Shown here piece by piece: positions 53,837 to 63,348 of a stretch of 64,000 nt of DNA. A model generated the notes under the pieces. That model saw only the letters and a list, made by a program, of their open reading frames with translations, did no database searches and was not told the DNA's origin. Origin of the DNA: Anderseniella sp. (lineage in GTDB: Bacteria; Pseudomonadota; Alphaproteobacteria; Rhizobiales; Aestuariivirgaceae); contig DAOUPT010000003.1 of assembly GCA_030626025.1 (NCBI GenBank), forward strand, positions 62,001 to 126,000. Reading direction: 5' to 3'. The translations under genes were made by a program, and so were the position numbers. The first letter of the stretch is position 1, and each line of letters starts with the position of its first letter.

Positions 53837-55075
53837 ATGCGTACCGGGTCGTTAATTGCGTTAGCAGGGCTTGCAGCCCTTGGTTTGAGTGGTTGTGCAT
53901 CAATCGAAAAAACCCAATCTGCAGCCGCAGCTGCAGCTGCAGATGTCACCGATGAAATCACCGAAGCAACGACAGCGGGCGTAATCACACCCGCGGACCC
54001 TGATGCACCTGCGACAACCGGAAGCTCTTCTGGCTCGTCATCCGGCCAAAACATCCCCGATGGAGAGGGAAGCACCGCTTTTGTTTATAACGACCGGGCA
54101 TTCAATGTAGGTGGTAACGCCAAGTTGTTGGTCACTGTAACAGATGCTGCCCCAGGAGATGCACCCATTACCAATGAAACGGCAAATGTTGCCGTTGCTA
54201 CCGGTTTCAGCGCGATGACCTGGGCTGACCCGATAGAAATGGCACTATTCCGAACAACCGTAGATGGCATTATCCCTGAAGATTCCAACATCGAAGTTCC
54301 CACCGATGGTCTCAGCTTCAATCCAGATTTTTATTCCGCCGCTGTCACGAATCCAAATTTCACCGGTTATAAAGAATACCGCAAAATCACATCAACATCG
54401 GATGCTGAACTTCAGGTTTGGTCATACCAACACTCCAGAATTGGCCAATATACAGTCTTTAACGACCCGTCAGCGCCAAACAACAACAATGTAGCCGTGT
54501 TTTTTGACGGGGACGCCACACCTACGAGCGGTCTGCCCGCAAACACGGCAACTTATAACGGTAAATTTGGCGGGGTAGCCACTGTCTCAAACTTTACCCC
54601 AATATTAAGAACGGTAAATGACCCATTTGTCTCGTCAGAACCCTCAGATTTCGCAGGCCAGACTTATGATCCAAATGGCATCTGGCGAATTGCCGGCGAT
54701 TCTAGGGTAGTGGCCGATTTCACCAACGGCACAGTTAACGGTACGATCACCAATACAACATGGCGTAAGTTTACCGGGAGACACACGCACACAATCGTTC
54801 CTGCTGAACCCAATAAACCGTTCCATGACTACACATTTAACGGCACCATTACAGACAACACTTTTTCGGGCAGGACACTCGGTCCAGCCGGGGGTGTTGT
54901 AACCGGCAACAATGGCGTGAATGGTGGGTTTTTTGGACCTAATGCGGAAGAAGTTGCCGGTGTTGTTTCCGCTGAAACCACAGTTGCCCAACCTTCAGAC
55001 GGTATCACAACAAACGACATAAATCGTCGCGCCTTCATAAATATGCGTGGTGTCTTCCAGGGGACCAAACAATAG
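53837..55075 (+). CDS. TbpB-like surface lipoprotein, Slam substrate
   Basis: A 412-residue lipoprotein. Signal peptide with lipobox LSGC (MRTGSLIALAGLAALGLSGC, Cys20), then an Ala-rich helix, a Ser/Gly linker (GSSSGSSSGQ) and beta-rich domains. The C-terminal third (TYNGKFGGVATV, DFTNGTVNGTITN, FNGTITDNTFSG, GVNGGFFGPNAEEVAGVVS) has the repeat pattern of the TbpB-type C-lobe beta-barrel. Such proteins are displayed on the cell surface and bind transferrin, haem carriers or other host or environmental ligands. I prefer the ATG at 53837 since GATGAGG precedes it; 53825 is an alternative ATG. The Slam gene overlaps its stop, so it is the likely cargo. Confidence 0.82.
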   Translation: MRTGSLIALAGLAALGLSGCASIEKTQSAAAAAAADVTDEITEATTAGVITPADPDAPATTGSSSGSSSGQNIPDGEGSTAFVYNDRAFNVGGNAKLLVTVTDAAPGDAPITNETANVAVATGFSAMTWADPIEMALFRTTVDGIIPEDSNIEVPTDGLSFNPDFYSAAVTNPNFTGYKEYRKITSTSDAELQVWSYQHSRIGQYTVFNDPSAPNNNNVAVFFDGDATPTSGLPANTATYNGKFGGVATVSNFTPILRTVNDPFVSSEPSDFAGQTYDPNGIWRIAGDSRVVADFTNGTVNGTITNTTWRKFTGRHTHTIVPAEPNKPFHDYTFNGTITDNTFSGRTLGPAGGVVTGNNGVNGGFFGPNAEEVAGVVSAETTVAQPSDGITTNDINRRAFINMRGVFQGTKQ

Positions 55076-56463
55076 TGCCGCCCAGAATTATTGCAAAGCA
55101 TTTGTTTACAAATAAAGTGCACATCGCAAGATACACTCTTGGTTTCGTTTTGGTCCTACTGTCTCTAATCACCTGTTTATCGCCGGTGAACGCCCAGAGT
55201 GTGACCAAATCGGCAAAAACCAGCCAGGTCAACTTTGCCGCCCTGCCTGAAAACCAGCGCCTGCGTATCATGCTCGGAATGATCAAATCCGGTCGCCATG
55301 ACGAGGCCGAGCGTTTCTTGCAGGCCCATCCCCTTACCGACCAGCACTCAGCCAACCGCACCTTGTTCCTTGAAGGTCTGATCGCCAAAGTTCGCAAGCA
55401 ATACGATATTGCCACCAAAAAATTCCGCGCCGCTCTGGCCAGCGACCCAAAACTGACAATGGTCCGGGCCGAATTGGCCCACACCCTGTTCATCACCAAA
55501 CATGACGACGGCGCCAAGCATCATTTACAATTACTGTCTAGCGCCGCCCCGACGCCAGAACTTGCCAAACAGTTTGATCAATTCATTGATGCGGTAGATG
55601 CCCGTCGCCCGTGGAAACTATCGGCTTATCTGGCCATGGCGCCAAGTACAAACTTCACTTATGGCACCACCCGGCGCCTTACATCAAATGGCGGTGTAAT
55701 CGCTGGTAATTCACGCAAAAAGAGCGGCATTGGCGTTACCGGTGGTGCAAATGCTGGCTACACTTTCCACCCCGGTAAAGATTTGTCTGTGGTGGTCGGG
55801 GCCGGTGTGAACTTCCGGCAATATGAGGGTAAAACCTTTGACGACCTGATTTTTTCACAAAACGTATCAGTGGTGAGAAAACATAAAGCAGGCCAGATCA
55901 GCATTGGTGTATCAGCCAGTCAGCGTCGCGCCGGTAAAAATGAAATCATCTATGAGGGCGGCCCTCACCTTTCGATTACTCGAAACATCAACAACAAGGT
56001 CCAGTTTTTTACCAAACTGCGCCATCTCAAAACTGATTTCAAACTGGCCGACTACCGCAACGGCCACACCACTACCATCGACAACCGTCTTTCAGTTGCT
56101 CTTGCTCCAGACACGGTTTTCTACATGCTATCAGGTGGCCAGCGCACCACGACCACCCTCGAGCATCTCGATTTTTGGGCAGGGTATGGCGGTGTGGCCC
56201 TCTACAAAGAATTGCCGATGGGCTTAACCATCTACGCTCAGGGAAAACTCACCCGCAAACACTATGATGGTGACTTCCCCGGCTTGAGCGAACCCCAACA
56301 AGACACCAAAGTCGACATCGTTGCCTCTTTCACCAAACGCGATTTAAACATCTTTGGCCTTGCCCCGCGCTTTGATTACATTTATTCAAAAAGCATGTCG
56401 AACTCAGTATTTTCCGAGTATTCCACCCACGGTGCCAATCTGACCATGACCAAAGCTTTCTAA
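55075..56463 (+). CDS. Slam-type surface lipoprotein assembly modulator
   Basis: A 462-residue outer-membrane protein: signal peptide (about residues 14-40, ending SPVNAQ), an N-terminal TPR domain (about 45-170: EGLIAKVRKQYDIATKKFRAA-type helices, cited in part), and a beta-barrel of about 280 residues with alternating hydrophobic strands ending in Phe. This is the layout of Slam (SlipAM) proteins, which move lipoproteins such as TbpB to the outer surface. The GTG start overlaps the lipoprotein TAG stop (TAGTG) with GGGGA upstream, so the pair is coupled. The stop overlaps the next ATG (TAATG). Confidence 0.85.
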   Translation: MPPRIIAKHLFTNKVHIARYTLGFVLVLLSLITCLSPVNAQSVTKSAKTSQVNFAALPENQRLRIMLGMIKSGRHDEAERFLQAHPLTDQHSANRTLFLEGLIAKVRKQYDIATKKFRAALASDPKLTMVRAELAHTLFITKHDDGAKHHLQLLSSAAPTPELAKQFDQFIDAVDARRPWKLSAYLAMAPSTNFTYGTTRRLTSNGGVIAGNSRKKSGIGVTGGANAGYTFHPGKDLSVVVGAGVNFRQYEGKTFDDLIFSQNVSVVRKHKAGQISIGVSASQRRAGKNEIIYEGGPHLSITRNINNKVQFFTKLRHLKTDFKLADYRNGHTTTIDNRLSVALAPDTVFYMLSGGQRTTTTLEHLDFWAGYGGVALYKELPMGLTIYAQGKLTRKHYDGDFPGLSEPQQDTKVDIVASFTKRDLNIFGLAPRFDYIYSKSMSNSVFSEYSTHGANLTMTKAF

Positions 56464-57287
56464 TGCAAGCATCCCCTCAGCAAACCATCGGTATTGCCGG
56501 TTGTGGTGCCATGGGCCTGCCGATGGCTCGGGCTTTGTTGAACGCAGGCTTTCCTGTCAGCGGTTATGACATCCGCCCTGCCAATGAGTTTGCCGATTTC
56601 GCGCCACAGATGATCAGCGACCCGCACCAATTCTCGGACCTGTGCACCACAGTCATCTGCGTTGTCCGCGATGAAAAGCAGGTGCTCGACCTGTGTTTTA
56701 ACGATCAGGCCATTTTCGAAGCTGAAAACCCGCCACAAACATTCGTCTTGTCCTCAACCGTCTCCCCACGCTTTGTGCATAAATTGCGGGAAAAACTGCC
56801 GCAAGATGTCGTATTGATAGACGCTCCCATGTCCGGTGCGCCGCTGGCAGCCATTGCTGCGACACTGACCTTCATGGTCGGTGGCCCTGCCCAACCCGTC
56901 ACCGACCTGCAACCTGCCTTCCAGGCCATGGGCAGCAAAATCCATCATCTCGGCCACCTTGGCACTGGCATGACCGCCAAAGTCCTCAACAATTTTGTTG
57001 CCGCTTCAACCGTCGTTGCGGTTCGCAACGTCCTTTACCACGCTGACAAATTGGGCATGGACAAACAAACCCTTCTGGACGTTATGAGAAAAAGCTCTGG
57101 CCAGACATGGTTCGGCTCAAACTACCAACAAATCGACTGGGCCAATGAAATCCACGACAGCGCCAATACCATCGGCATTCTGGAAAAAGACGTCCGCTCT
57201 TTTATCAATGCCCTTGAAGATGGTCCCGAACCTTTGCACGATGCAATCATCACCGCCCTGCAAACCTTGCCGCCAGCCCCCTCTTAG
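56463..57287 (+). CDS. NAD(P)-dependent 3-hydroxyisobutyrate dehydrogenase family protein
   Basis: A 274-residue beta-hydroxyacid dehydrogenase: Rossmann motif GIAGCGAMGLPMARAL at the start, substrate motif DAPMSGAPLAA near residue 120, and catalytic lysine in GTGMTAKVLNNF near residue 177. It may reduce tartronate semialdehyde, methylmalonate semialdehyde or a similar compound. Its ATG overlaps the Slam stop by one base, so it is translated from the same mRNA, though the functional link with surface lipoproteins is not obvious. Confidence 0.88.
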   Translation: MQASPQQTIGIAGCGAMGLPMARALLNAGFPVSGYDIRPANEFADFAPQMISDPHQFSDLCTTVICVVRDEKQVLDLCFNDQAIFEAENPPQTFVLSSTVSPRFVHKLREKLPQDVVLIDAPMSGAPLAAIAATLTFMVGGPAQPVTDLQPAFQAMGSKIHHLGHLGTGMTAKVLNNFVAASTVVAVRNVLYHADKLGMDKQTLLDVMRKSSGQTWFGSNYQQIDWANEIHDSANTIGILEKDVRSFINALEDGPEPLHDAIITALQTLPPAPS

Positions 57288-57340
57288 AGTAATAAGTCTC
57301 CAAACAAGTTTGCAAGATTTGATTGAGGCAGGACGGGCAG

Positions 57341-58201
57341 ATGAAATTTTCATCCGGCGACGAATTTTTAAAATGGCCACAAAAAGCCATTACCATCATC
57401 GGCATGTCCGGTGTCGGCAAAACCACCCTTGCCAATATGGCGCGCCAAAACGACTGGTTCACCTACAATGTCGATTACCGCATTGGCACCCGTTACATGG
57501 GTGAACACATTGTCGATAATTTCAAGCGTCAGGCCATGAAAATCCCGCTTTTGGCCGACCTGTTGCGCTCGGATTCAATCTACATTTCGTCAAACATCAC
57601 TTTTGACAATCTCGCCCCCCTGTCCACCTATCTGGGCAAACCCGGCAATCCGGACAAAGGCGGTATCAGCTTTGATGAATATCGCCACCGCCAGGCCCAG
57701 CATAAAAAAGCCGAAATCGCTGCCCTCACCGATATTCCACACTTTATCCAGCGAGCTCATGACATTTATGATTACGATAATTTTTTCTGCGATACCGGCG
57801 GTTCGCTATGTGAGGTCATAAATTTTGACGATTCCGATGATCCGGTGCTGAAAACTCTCACCGACCACACCATGATCGTCTACATCAAGGGCTCAAGCGT
57901 TCATACCCAAACACTGGTCAAACGCTTTTCCAAAGCCCCCAAACCGATGTATTACCTGCCCGAATTTCTCGAACAGAAATGGGCTGAGTATAAAACCATC
58001 AACAAAATCTCAAATGACGATGATGTTGATCCCGACGACTTTATTGTCTGGGGGTTTGAGCAATTGCTGCATGATCGAATGCCGCGCTATGAACGCATTG
58101 CCAATGAGCACGGCTACACCATCGATATGGAAGACGTGCCCGGCCTCAAAACCGACAAAGACTTTTTGTCTTTACTCGCCAAAACCATAGACGCACAATA
58201 A
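57341..58201 (+). CDS. P-loop ATPase/kinase-like protein of unknown function
   Basis: A 286-residue protein with a clear Walker A ([15 protein letters not shown]) near residue 24. The following segment ([20 protein letters not shown]) and [15 protein letters not shown] look like a nucleotide or shikimate kinase fold but are not a family I can name. No membrane helix is present. The ATG at 57341 with GGACGGG upstream is chosen over a TTG at 57323. It lies between the dehydrogenase and metA, on the same strand with a 53-base gap. Confidence 0.65.
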   Translation: MKFSSGDEFLKWPQKAITIIGMSGVGKTTLANMARQNDWFTYNVDYRIGTRYMGEHIVDNFKRQAMKIPLLADLLRSDSIYISSNITFDNLAPLSTYLGKPGNPDKGGISFDEYRHRQAQHKKAEIAALTDIPHFIQRAHDIYDYDNFFCDTGGSLCEVINFDDSDDPVLKTLTDHTMIVYIKGSSVHTQTLVKRFSKAPKPMYYLPEFLEQKWAEYKTINKISNDDDVDPDDFIVWGFEQLLHDRMPRYERIANEHGYTIDMEDVPGLKTDKDFLSLLAKTIDAQ

Positions 58202-58224
58202 AACTCCCGATAAAGACCCCAATC

Positions 58225-59157
58225 ATGCCAATAAGAATTCCCAACAATCTCCCTGCTCGCGCCACGCTGGAAAGCGAAGGCGTAATGGTGATGTCAGAAG
58301 CCACCGCCGCTCGTCAGGACATACGCCCTTTGCATATCGGCCTGTTAAACCTGATGCCCAAAAAAATTATCACCGAAACCCAGATTGCCCGATTGGTCGG
58401 CGCCACACCCTTGCAGGTGGAACTGACACTTGTCAAAGTCGGCTCCCATGTGGCCAAGAATACCTCCCAAGACCACATGCTGGCCTTTTATGAGGAATTT
58501 GCTGACATTCGCGACAGAAAGTTCGACGGTTTTATCACCACCGGCGCCCCGATTGAATTGCTCGATTTTACTGACGTCAATTATTGGGATGAGCTATGCG
58601 AGGTGTTTGACTGGACCCAGACCAATGTTCACTCGACCCTGAACATCTGCTGGGGCGCACAAGCGGCCCTGCACCATTTTCACGGCGTCCCCAAACACGA
58701 CCTGCCCGAAAAAGCCTTTGGCGTATTCCGACACGACAACCTCAATCCATCATCGCCTTTCTTGCGCGGCTTTTCCGATGATTTTTCCATCCCGGTCTCA
58801 CGCCACACCGAAATACGACGCGCCGACCTGCCGAAAGATCACGGACTTGAAGTGCTGATGGAATCAGAAGAAGCAGGTCTGTGCTTTATTAACGACCCAA
58901 AGCACCGCCAGCTCTATATGTTCAACCATCTGGAATATGACAGCCATTCCCTGGCTGAAGAATACTGGCGCGATATCAAGGCTGGCAAAAAAATCGACCC
59001 GCCGGCCAATTATTTCCCCGATGACAATCCTCAAAACCCGCCGATTAACCACTGGCGCAGCTCCGCTCACTTGCTGTTTGGCAACTGGATAAACGAGCTA
59101 TATCAAACTGTGCCCTATGACAGGGACGATATCGGCGCTAAGATCAGCAGGGACTAG
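58225..59157 (+). CDS. metA: homoserine O-acetyltransferase, MetA family
   Basis: A 310-residue MetA-family acyltransferase, first step of methionine synthesis from homoserine. Catalytic Cys142 (NICWGAQA) and the His-x-Glu pair (FNHLEYD) are present. Residue 111, which decides acyl donor, is Glu ([10 protein letters not shown]); Glu111 goes with acetyl-CoA use, Gly111 with succinyl-CoA. The enzyme is therefore predicted to be an acetyltransferase despite the usual succinyltransferase label of the family. It starts 24 bases after the ATPase stop. Confidence 0.93.
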   Translation: MPIRIPNNLPARATLESEGVMVMSEATAARQDIRPLHIGLLNLMPKKIITETQIARLVGATPLQVELTLVKVGSHVAKNTSQDHMLAFYEEFADIRDRKFDGFITTGAPIELLDFTDVNYWDELCEVFDWTQTNVHSTLNICWGAQAALHHFHGVPKHDLPEKAFGVFRHDNLNPSSPFLRGFSDDFSIPVSRHTEIRRADLPKDHGLEVLMESEEAGLCFINDPKHRQLYMFNHLEYDSHSLAEEYWRDIKAGKKIDPPANYFPDDNPQNPPINHWRSSAHLLFGNWINELYQTVPYDRDDIGAKISRD

Positions 59158-59213
59158 TAAAGACGTCACAGCCCCCCGGGTCCCCGAATCCTGTAGACAT
59201 TCAAGGAATCTCA

Positions 59214-59729
59214 ATGCTCAAACTGCTATTGCTTCGTCATGCCAAATCTGACTGGGCCGATCTTGATCACACTGATCATCAGCGTCCTTTAAGCAACCGC
59301 GGTCTTAACGCAGCTCCCAAAATGGGCAAATACATTGCCGGGCAAGGCATCACACCAAAGCTGGTTTTGTCCTCAACCGCAACCCGGGCCCGCCAGACCA
59401 CACAATTGGTCACCGAACAGTTTTCTGGCGAAGTCGAAACCCGTTTCATTGACCAACTTTACAGTTTTTCCGCCTTTCACACCCCGCTCAATGTTATTCG
59501 CGATAATGGTCAAAGCACCTCTCCGCTGATGTTGGTCGGCCACAACCCGACCATGGAAGAACTGGCTGGTGAATTAACCGGTGCCGGCAATTCAGCTGCC
59601 CGCGCCTTGATGTATGAGAAATACCCCACAGCGGCACTTGCCGTCATCGATTTCGATATTCCCAAATGGGCCGATTTACAAACCGGCATCGGCACCCTGG
59701 TACAGTTTGTCCGACCGCGCGATTTGTGA
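59214..59729 (+). CDS. SixA-like histidine phosphatase
   Basis: A 171-residue histidine phosphatase superfamily protein: the RHG-type motif is LLRHAKSDW (phospho-accepting His), with SSTATRARQTTQLV and VGHNPTMEEL supplying the second histidine. SixA removes phosphate from histidine phosphotransfer domains; the target here is unknown. It precedes the ycjX-ycjF pair. Confidence 0.87.
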   Translation: MLKLLLLRHAKSDWADLDHTDHQRPLSNRGLNAAPKMGKYIAGQGITPKLVLSSTATRARQTTQLVTEQFSGEVETRFIDQLYSFSAFHTPLNVIRDNGQSTSPLMLVGHNPTMEELAGELTGAGNSAARALMYEKYPTAALAVIDFDIPKWADLQTGIGTLVQFVRPRDL

Positions 59730-59818
59730 GCATCCTTGAAATTTTTCATTGAACGCTCAATATGTTACAGTGGGCAGATGAATAAATTTGTCACCTGAAC
59801 GACAATAAATGGGGCAAC

Positions 59819-61273
59819 ATGAAACTATCCACTCTGACAGATGGCACCCGCATTGCGCTCGGCAATGTCGGCGATTTTGCCAGCGACCTTGTCGCCCCAT
59901 CCCTGCGCCTCGGGGTCACTGGTCTGTCACGTGCCGGTAAAACCGTCTTCATAACCTCACTGGTTCACAACCTCATTCACAATGGCCGCCTGCCCCTGTT
60001 CACTCCGCACGCCAAAGGCCGCATTATCAGGGCCTATCTCGAACCGCAACCCGATGATGATCTGCCCCGCTTTGCCTATGAAGAACATCTCAAAGCCCTC
60101 ACCGGCCCGGAGCGATGCTGGCCACAAAGCACCCGCCGCCTCAGCCAGCTACGCGTTACTGTTGAATATGCCCCGCAGAGTTTTTTCGCCCGCAATATTC
60201 ACGGCGGTAAATTACACATCGATATTATCGACTACCCCGGCGAGTGGTTGCTCGATCTACCCTTGCTCAATCAATCCTATGAACAATGGTCGGCCAATGC
60301 CCTTTCGATCAGCACCAAACCACCTCGTGACAAACTTGCCAAAGACTGGCGCGAGTTCACTCAAACACTAAACCCTTCAGACCCGGCCAATGAAGCAGAT
60401 GCGGTTCAGGCGGCAAAACTTTTCACCGCCTATCTCGCCCGTTGTCGCGATGATGAATTTGCCCTGTCAACTTTGCCGCCGGGACGTTTCCTGATGCCCG
60501 GAGATTTGGAGGGATCACCCCTTCTAACCTTTGCTCCACTGGCATTCTCCACAAATTCCAGGCCGGATTCCGGCTCTCTCTCCGCCATGATGAAAAGGCG
60601 CTATGATGCCTATGTTGATCACATTGTCCGGCCGTTTTATGTCAACCATTTCGCCCGTCTCGACCGCCAGATTGTACTGGTCGACACCATGGCTGCCCTT
60701 AATGCCGGCCCCGAGGCCATAGCCGATCTCAAAGCCGCGCTCAGCGACATTCTGGCCAGTTTCAGACAGGGTGAAAACAGCATCCTGTCATCGATTTTTG
60801 CCAAGCGCATCGACAAGGTATTATTTGCTGCAACCAAGGCCGACATGCTCCATCACCAAACCCATGACCGGTTGGAAAACATTCTGTCCCTGATCATCGA
60901 GGATGCCGCAAAAAGGGCAGAAATCTCCGGCGCAGGCTATGATGTAACCGCTATCGCTGCCCTGCGCGCCACCCGCGAAACCACCATTGAACATGACGGT
61001 GAAAGCCTTGCCTGCATCACCGGCATTCCAGCCAAAGGTGAAATTATTGGCGATGATACCTTCGATGGCAAAACCGATGCCGCCATCTTTCCCGGCGACC
61101 TGCCAACAGACCCCGCTCAAGCCCTAGACGGCTCGCTAAAAGACGCCCTGCACTTTGTTCGTTTCCGGCCTCCACTGATCGAAACCGCCAAACCCCTGCA
61201 GCCGGTCCCGGCCCTGCCCCACATCCGCCTGGACCGGGCCATGCAGTTCCTTTTGGGAGATTACTTCCAATGA
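59819..61273 (+). CDS. YcjX family GTP-binding protein
   Basis: A 484-residue protein: P-loop GLSRAGKTVFITSLVHNL near residue 38 and IDIIDYPGEWLLDLPLL as the Walker B/switch region. YcjX proteins are stress-associated predicted nucleotide-binding proteins paired with YcjF. The start is ATG at 59819 and its stop overlaps the ycjF start by four bases. Confidence 0.9.
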   Translation: MKLSTLTDGTRIALGNVGDFASDLVAPSLRLGVTGLSRAGKTVFITSLVHNLIHNGRLPLFTPHAKGRIIRAYLEPQPDDDLPRFAYEEHLKALTGPERCWPQSTRRLSQLRVTVEYAPQSFFARNIHGGKLHIDIIDYPGEWLLDLPLLNQSYEQWSANALSISTKPPRDKLAKDWREFTQTLNPSDPANEADAVQAAKLFTAYLARCRDDEFALSTLPPGRFLMPGDLEGSPLLTFAPLAFSTNSRPDSGSLSAMMKRRYDAYVDHIVRPFYVNHFARLDRQIVLVDTMAALNAGPEAIADLKAALSDILASFRQGENSILSSIFAKRIDKVLFAATKADMLHHQTHDRLENILSLIIEDAAKRAEISGAGYDVTAIAALRATRETTIEHDGESLACITGIPAKGEIIGDDTFDGKTDAAIFPGDLPTDPAQALDGSLKDALHFVRFRPPLIETAKPLQPVPALPHIRLDRAMQFLLGDYFQ

Positions 61274-62328
61274 CCAGAAAACCCATTGCATTCAGTATTC
61301 AAAAACCAGCCACCAAGCGGCCTGCAGCCAAAACAAAGGCCAAGAGAAAACCGCGCGCCATACCAGCCATCGAAGTCATTATCGAGCCGGAAGATTTTGA
61401 ACAACCGGTTGAAAACACACCGGTTTCCACATCTCCGGCGCCTGAAACCATCACCAAAACCATGCGCTGGGGTGCCCTGTTCCTTTCAGCTTTCACCGGT
61501 TTGCTGATGATGTGGGCCTCCATCACCTTCGTTAAACTGATTGAAGACCTTTTCGCCCGTTCAGAAATTCTCGGCTGGATCGGCACCGGCCTTCTAACCC
61601 TTGCCGGACTGGCCGCACTGGCAATAATCCTGCGCGAAATCTACGGCATATTTTCCCTACGCAAAATTACCAAAATTCAGGACAACGCCGAAATAGCTCG
61701 CAATACCAATGACTTGAAGGTGGCCAAGCAGGTCGTCAACAACCTACGATCCATCTACGCCGACAGATCAGACGTAGCCTGGGGACTGGCCGCCCTGCAG
61801 GAACATGAAGACGACATCATCGATGGTCGCGACCGCATCAACATGGCCGAGCGCGACCTGCTTGCCCCGCTTGATGAAGCTGCCGGACAAATCATCGCCA
61901 GCGCTTCGCGGCGCGTGACCCTGATCACCGCAGTTACCCCTGCCGCCGTTCTCGACATTTTATTCGTTGCCGCCCAGAACATGAAAATGCTGCGCCAGCT
62001 CGCCACCTTATACGGCGGCAGACCCGGTACGCTGGGCACTTTCAAACTGACTGGCATGGTTATCTCTCATCTGGCTGTCACTGGCGGTTTGGCCCTCACC
62101 GACAATCTCGTTCAACAGTTCATCGGTAAAGGTGTCCTTGGCCGCCTGTCTGCCCGCTTTGGCGAAGGTGCCGTCAACGGTATTCTGACCACCCGCATTG
62201 GTCTCGCCGCCCTTGATCTGACCCGCCCGATTTCATTCAGCCCCGAGATGAAACCCAGCCTCGCGGACTTCCTGAAAAACATTGTTTCTCTCAATACATC
62301 CAGTGACGAAAACGTGAAACCAAGTTGA
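61270..62328 (+). CDS. YcjF family membrane protein (DUF697)
   Basis: A 352-residue inner-membrane protein: a basic N-terminal tail (AAKTKAKRKPRAIPA), two helices near residues 75-120, and a C-terminal DUF697 domain (AVTPAAVLDILFVAAQNMKML). YcjF and YcjX always occur together and are linked to envelope stress (phage-shock-type) responses in gammaproteobacteria. Four-base overlap with ycjX indicates coupling. Confidence 0.9.
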   Translation: MTRKPIAFSIQKPATKRPAAKTKAKRKPRAIPAIEVIIEPEDFEQPVENTPVSTSPAPETITKTMRWGALFLSAFTGLLMMWASITFVKLIEDLFARSEILGWIGTGLLTLAGLAALAIILREIYGIFSLRKITKIQDNAEIARNTNDLKVAKQVVNNLRSIYADRSDVAWGLAALQEHEDDIIDGRDRINMAERDLLAPLDEAAGQIIASASRRVTLITAVTPAAVLDILFVAAQNMKMLRQLATLYGGRPGTLGTFKLTGMVISHLAVTGGLALTDNLVQQFIGKGVLGRLSARFGEGAVNGILTTRIGLAALDLTRPISFSPEMKPSLADFLKNIVSLNTSSDENVKPS

Positions 62329-62390
62329 CAATTGTAAACAGCGTAATGTGGCAATGTCCCGACAATTTTTCACCAAACGGGAGACTTACA

Positions 62391-62888
62391 ATGCGCCTTT
62401 TTCCACTTGCTGTAATTTTCACAGCGGTCCTTTCCGGACTGGTTTTTCTAACCGTCATTGCCAACGCCTCAAGCCTTGCCAGCCAACCCGGCTGGTCCGC
62501 TATAAAAACATCTCATGACTATGCAACCTTGGTTAAACGGGTTAATACCGCCGCAAAAGCCCACAAAATCGGCATCGTTTCGCGGGCATCAGCCACGGTT
62601 GGCGCTGCCAGAGTGCTGAAAAAAATAATCCCCGGCAACATGGTGGTCGGCCTCTACCATCCGCGCTTTGCCGTTCCGATGCTGGAAGCTTCAATCGCTG
62701 CTGGCATCGAGGCCCCTATCCGGGTTTACATCACCGAAAACACCGATGGCACCGCAACATTGTCCTATAAAAAACCCAGCACAGTTTTTGCCCCGTATAT
62801 GAAAGAAGGCGGTGACAAGTTGAAAAATCTGGCGGCTGAGCTTGATACCCTTTTTGCTTCTCTGGTCAAACAAGCTACCAGCAATTAG
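62391..62888 (+). CDS. secreted DUF302 protein
   Basis: A 165-residue protein with a signal peptide (MRLFPLAVIFTAVLSGLVFL...ANA) and a DUF302 domain: DYATLVKRVNTAAKAHKIGIVSRA (cited in part), MVVGLYHPRFAVPMLEASI and YITENTDGTATLSYKKPSTVF. DUF302 proteins are of unknown function and are often periplasmic in sulfur-oxidising or metal-stressed bacteria. GGAGAC is well placed before the ATG at 62391; the frame is open to 62325. Confidence 0.82.
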   Translation: MRLFPLAVIFTAVLSGLVFLTVIANASSLASQPGWSAIKTSHDYATLVKRVNTAAKAHKIGIVSRASATVGAARVLKKIIPGNMVVGLYHPRFAVPMLEASIAAGIEAPIRVYITENTDGTATLSYKKPSTVFAPYMKEGGDKLKNLAAELDTLFASLVKQATSN

Positions 62889-62972
62889 TCCACCATACAA
62901 AATGCTATATTGCAACTAATTCGCAAAAACCATATATAGCAAGCTGAAATGGGCAAACCAAAAAGGTGAAGT

Positions 62973-63272
62973 ATGACAGTCGAACTCCCTGAGCGCGATG
63001 GCGATGGCTATTTGCTGGATATGCGCGGATGGACACCCGAAATAGGCCGGGCAATGGCACAAGCAGATGGCTTTAACATCAACGATGACATGTGGAAGCA
63101 GATCGATCTCGCCCGTGGTATCTACCAAAAAACCGACGCCGTGCCACCGATCCGAAAATTCATCAAATTCATCGGCGCCGACAAAAAAGAAATGTTCAAA
63201 ATGTGGACCACCGGCCCGATGAAGCCGATCACCAAATACGGCGGCCTGCCCAAACCTACCGGTTGCGTGTAA
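62973..63272 (+). CDS. TusE/DsrC/DsvC family sulfur relay protein, single C-terminal cysteine
   Basis: A 99-residue protein: DGYLLDMRGWTPEIGRAMA at the start, PPIRKFIKFIG in the middle, and the diagnostic C-terminus GGLPKPTGCV. The last cysteine (Cys98, CysA) is present; the second DsrC cysteine, eleven residues earlier, is Thr87. That excludes a full DsrC and favours a TusE-like persulfide carrier. TusE normally takes sulfur from TusBCD for tRNA thiolation; no tusBCD is in view. It lies between DUF302 and a DmdA-like gene and may serve a sulfur-oxidation or relay role. Confidence 0.85.
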   Translation: MTVELPERDGDGYLLDMRGWTPEIGRAMAQADGFNINDDMWKQIDLARGIYQKTDAVPPIRKFIKFIGADKKEMFKMWTTGPMKPITKYGGLPKPTGCV

Positions 63273-63348
63273 CTGCCTGCAAAGGACTTGCTTGACTTGT
63301 TTGACTGGAAAAAACTAGAGTTTTTCAATCATCAAGGAAGGCTGTTTC

